Shown piece by piece: positions 21,445-21,892 of a stretch of 21,892 nucleotides of DNA. This stretch comes from Paramuribaculum sp. (GTDB lineage Bacteria; Bacteroidota; Bacteroidia; Bacteroidales; Muribaculaceae). The first letter of the stretch is position 1. Every line of letters starts with the position of its first letter. Position numbers and translations under genes: made by a program. The notes under the pieces were generated by a model. It had not been told where the DNA came from. It searched no databases and saw only the letters and a program-made list of their open reading frames with translations. The stretch is from positions 1 through 21,892 of the forward strand of contig JAIDXA010000213.1 of the NCBI GenBank assembly GCA_029058705.1, read 5' to 3'.

Positions 21445-21892
21445 ATGAAATCAACCGCTCTTATGAAGAACAGTAATCCATCAGCCAATTCCGGGTCGGC
21501 GCTTCGCTATGGTATGGTCATTCCATTGTCTTTAATGATAGCGTCGGTAATTACCTGTTGCTTATCTTATTCAGACGCTAAACAAAATATCGCAGATGAT
21601 CTTAGTGATGCGATGTTTGCTCTGGCTAATGAGAATAGTGAACTGTGGACGCACCCCGACACCATAGCCGCTATACGCCACATGTACGAAACCACCCATA
21701 AGCCTCTTATATATCAGGCATCAGATGTCAATTTCAGAAACCCCTCGCTGAAAGATGAGGCATACTTCACTCTCGCGCTGGTTGATACTAATAATGGCTC
21801 GCATGGAATCGAAGGGAACAAAATAGCATCTGATTCCATTATGCTTATGCCCGAACGCGCTGCCGACGGGCTTGCAATACAGGTTCAGGGGT
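21445..21892 (+). CDS. Partial gene: probable single-pass membrane protein (possible membrane-bound sensor/regulator), cut by window end
   Basis: The frame is open from the ATG at 21445 to the window edge (149 codons, no stop). After a polar N-terminus (1-20) there is one hydrophobic segment, GMVIPLSLMIASVITCCLSY (about 23-42). An extracytoplasmic-looking domain follows: SDAKQNIADDLSDAMFALANEN, then ELWTHPDTIAAIRHMYETTHKPLIY. The layout resembles Bacteroidales membrane proteins that have a periplasmic domain of this kind, a second membrane segment and a C-terminal winged-helix DNA-binding domain. The part that would prove it lies outside the window, so this identity is tentative. Codon use and GC look nearer to the core genes than to the toxin array. 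Confidence 0.65.
   Translation, partial: MKSTALMKNSNPSANSGSALRYGMVIPLSLMIASVITCCLSYSDAKQNIADDLSDAMFALANENSELWTHPDTIAAIRHMYETTHKPLIYQASDVNFRNPSLKDEAYFTLALVDTNNGSHGIEGNKIASDSIMLMPERAADGLAIQVQG

Overview
The window looks like a chromosome segment from a gut-type Bacteroidales bacterium, most likely Muribaculaceae (S24-7) or a close relative. Three things point there. The promoters are of the Bacteroidetes TAnnTTTG type, repeatedly as exactly TAACTTTG. The gene content includes a reverse rubrerythrin under a PerR-type regulator, an AspT/AspD pair and a type IX secretion sorting domain. The upstream regions are AT-rich with little Shine-Dalgarno signal. Family and genus placement is inference.

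Positions 1-10391 are ordinary core-like sequence with relatively high GC. The minus strand carries murI (glutamate racemase, with a terminator at the window start), a nitroreductase, a perR-rubrerythrin peroxide-stress pair, and yraN. The plus strand then has a secreted M48 metallopeptidase, an unknown membrane protein, and an aspartate:alanine antiporter followed by aspartate 4-decarboxylase. That pair takes up aspartate, decarboxylates it and exports alanine, which consumes a proton and generates proton-motive force. A DUF1349-like secreted protein and a LuxR-type regulator are transcribed divergently from a palindromic promoter.

Positions about 10500-21176 are a visibly AT-richer accessory island, all on the plus strand and probably one operon from a promoter at 10519-10550. 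It opens with a 145-aa secreted protein: signal peptide, one YD-repeat motif and a C-terminal T9SS sorting domain. Two bases later comes a 2033-aa SpvB/FG-GAP/RHS polymorphic toxin whose C-terminal domain resembles polymorphic toxin type 23. The toxin is followed by a tandem array built as [toxin tip][small lipoprotein 1][small lipoprotein 2], three times. The first tip is the real end of the RHS protein; the second and third are displaced fragments without start codons (18405-18563 and 19672-19926). All six lipoproteins belong to one divergent family, with a shared GxY...GDTI[FY]...[YF] core and a C-terminal W[IM]W...W signature. I infer that they are immunity or accessory proteins. Short blocks of perfect DNA identity between modules 1 and 3 show recombination or gene conversion.

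A noncoding repeat of about 144 bp occurs twice, 18 kb apart (3096-3239 and 21244-21387); the second copy closes the island. The window ends inside a gene for a probable single-pass membrane protein that starts at 21445. I saw no tRNA, rRNA, CRISPR array, transposase or integrase. No intergenic stretch exceeds 300 bases; the longest (2981-3261, 21177-21444, 10392-10591) are described in the entries.
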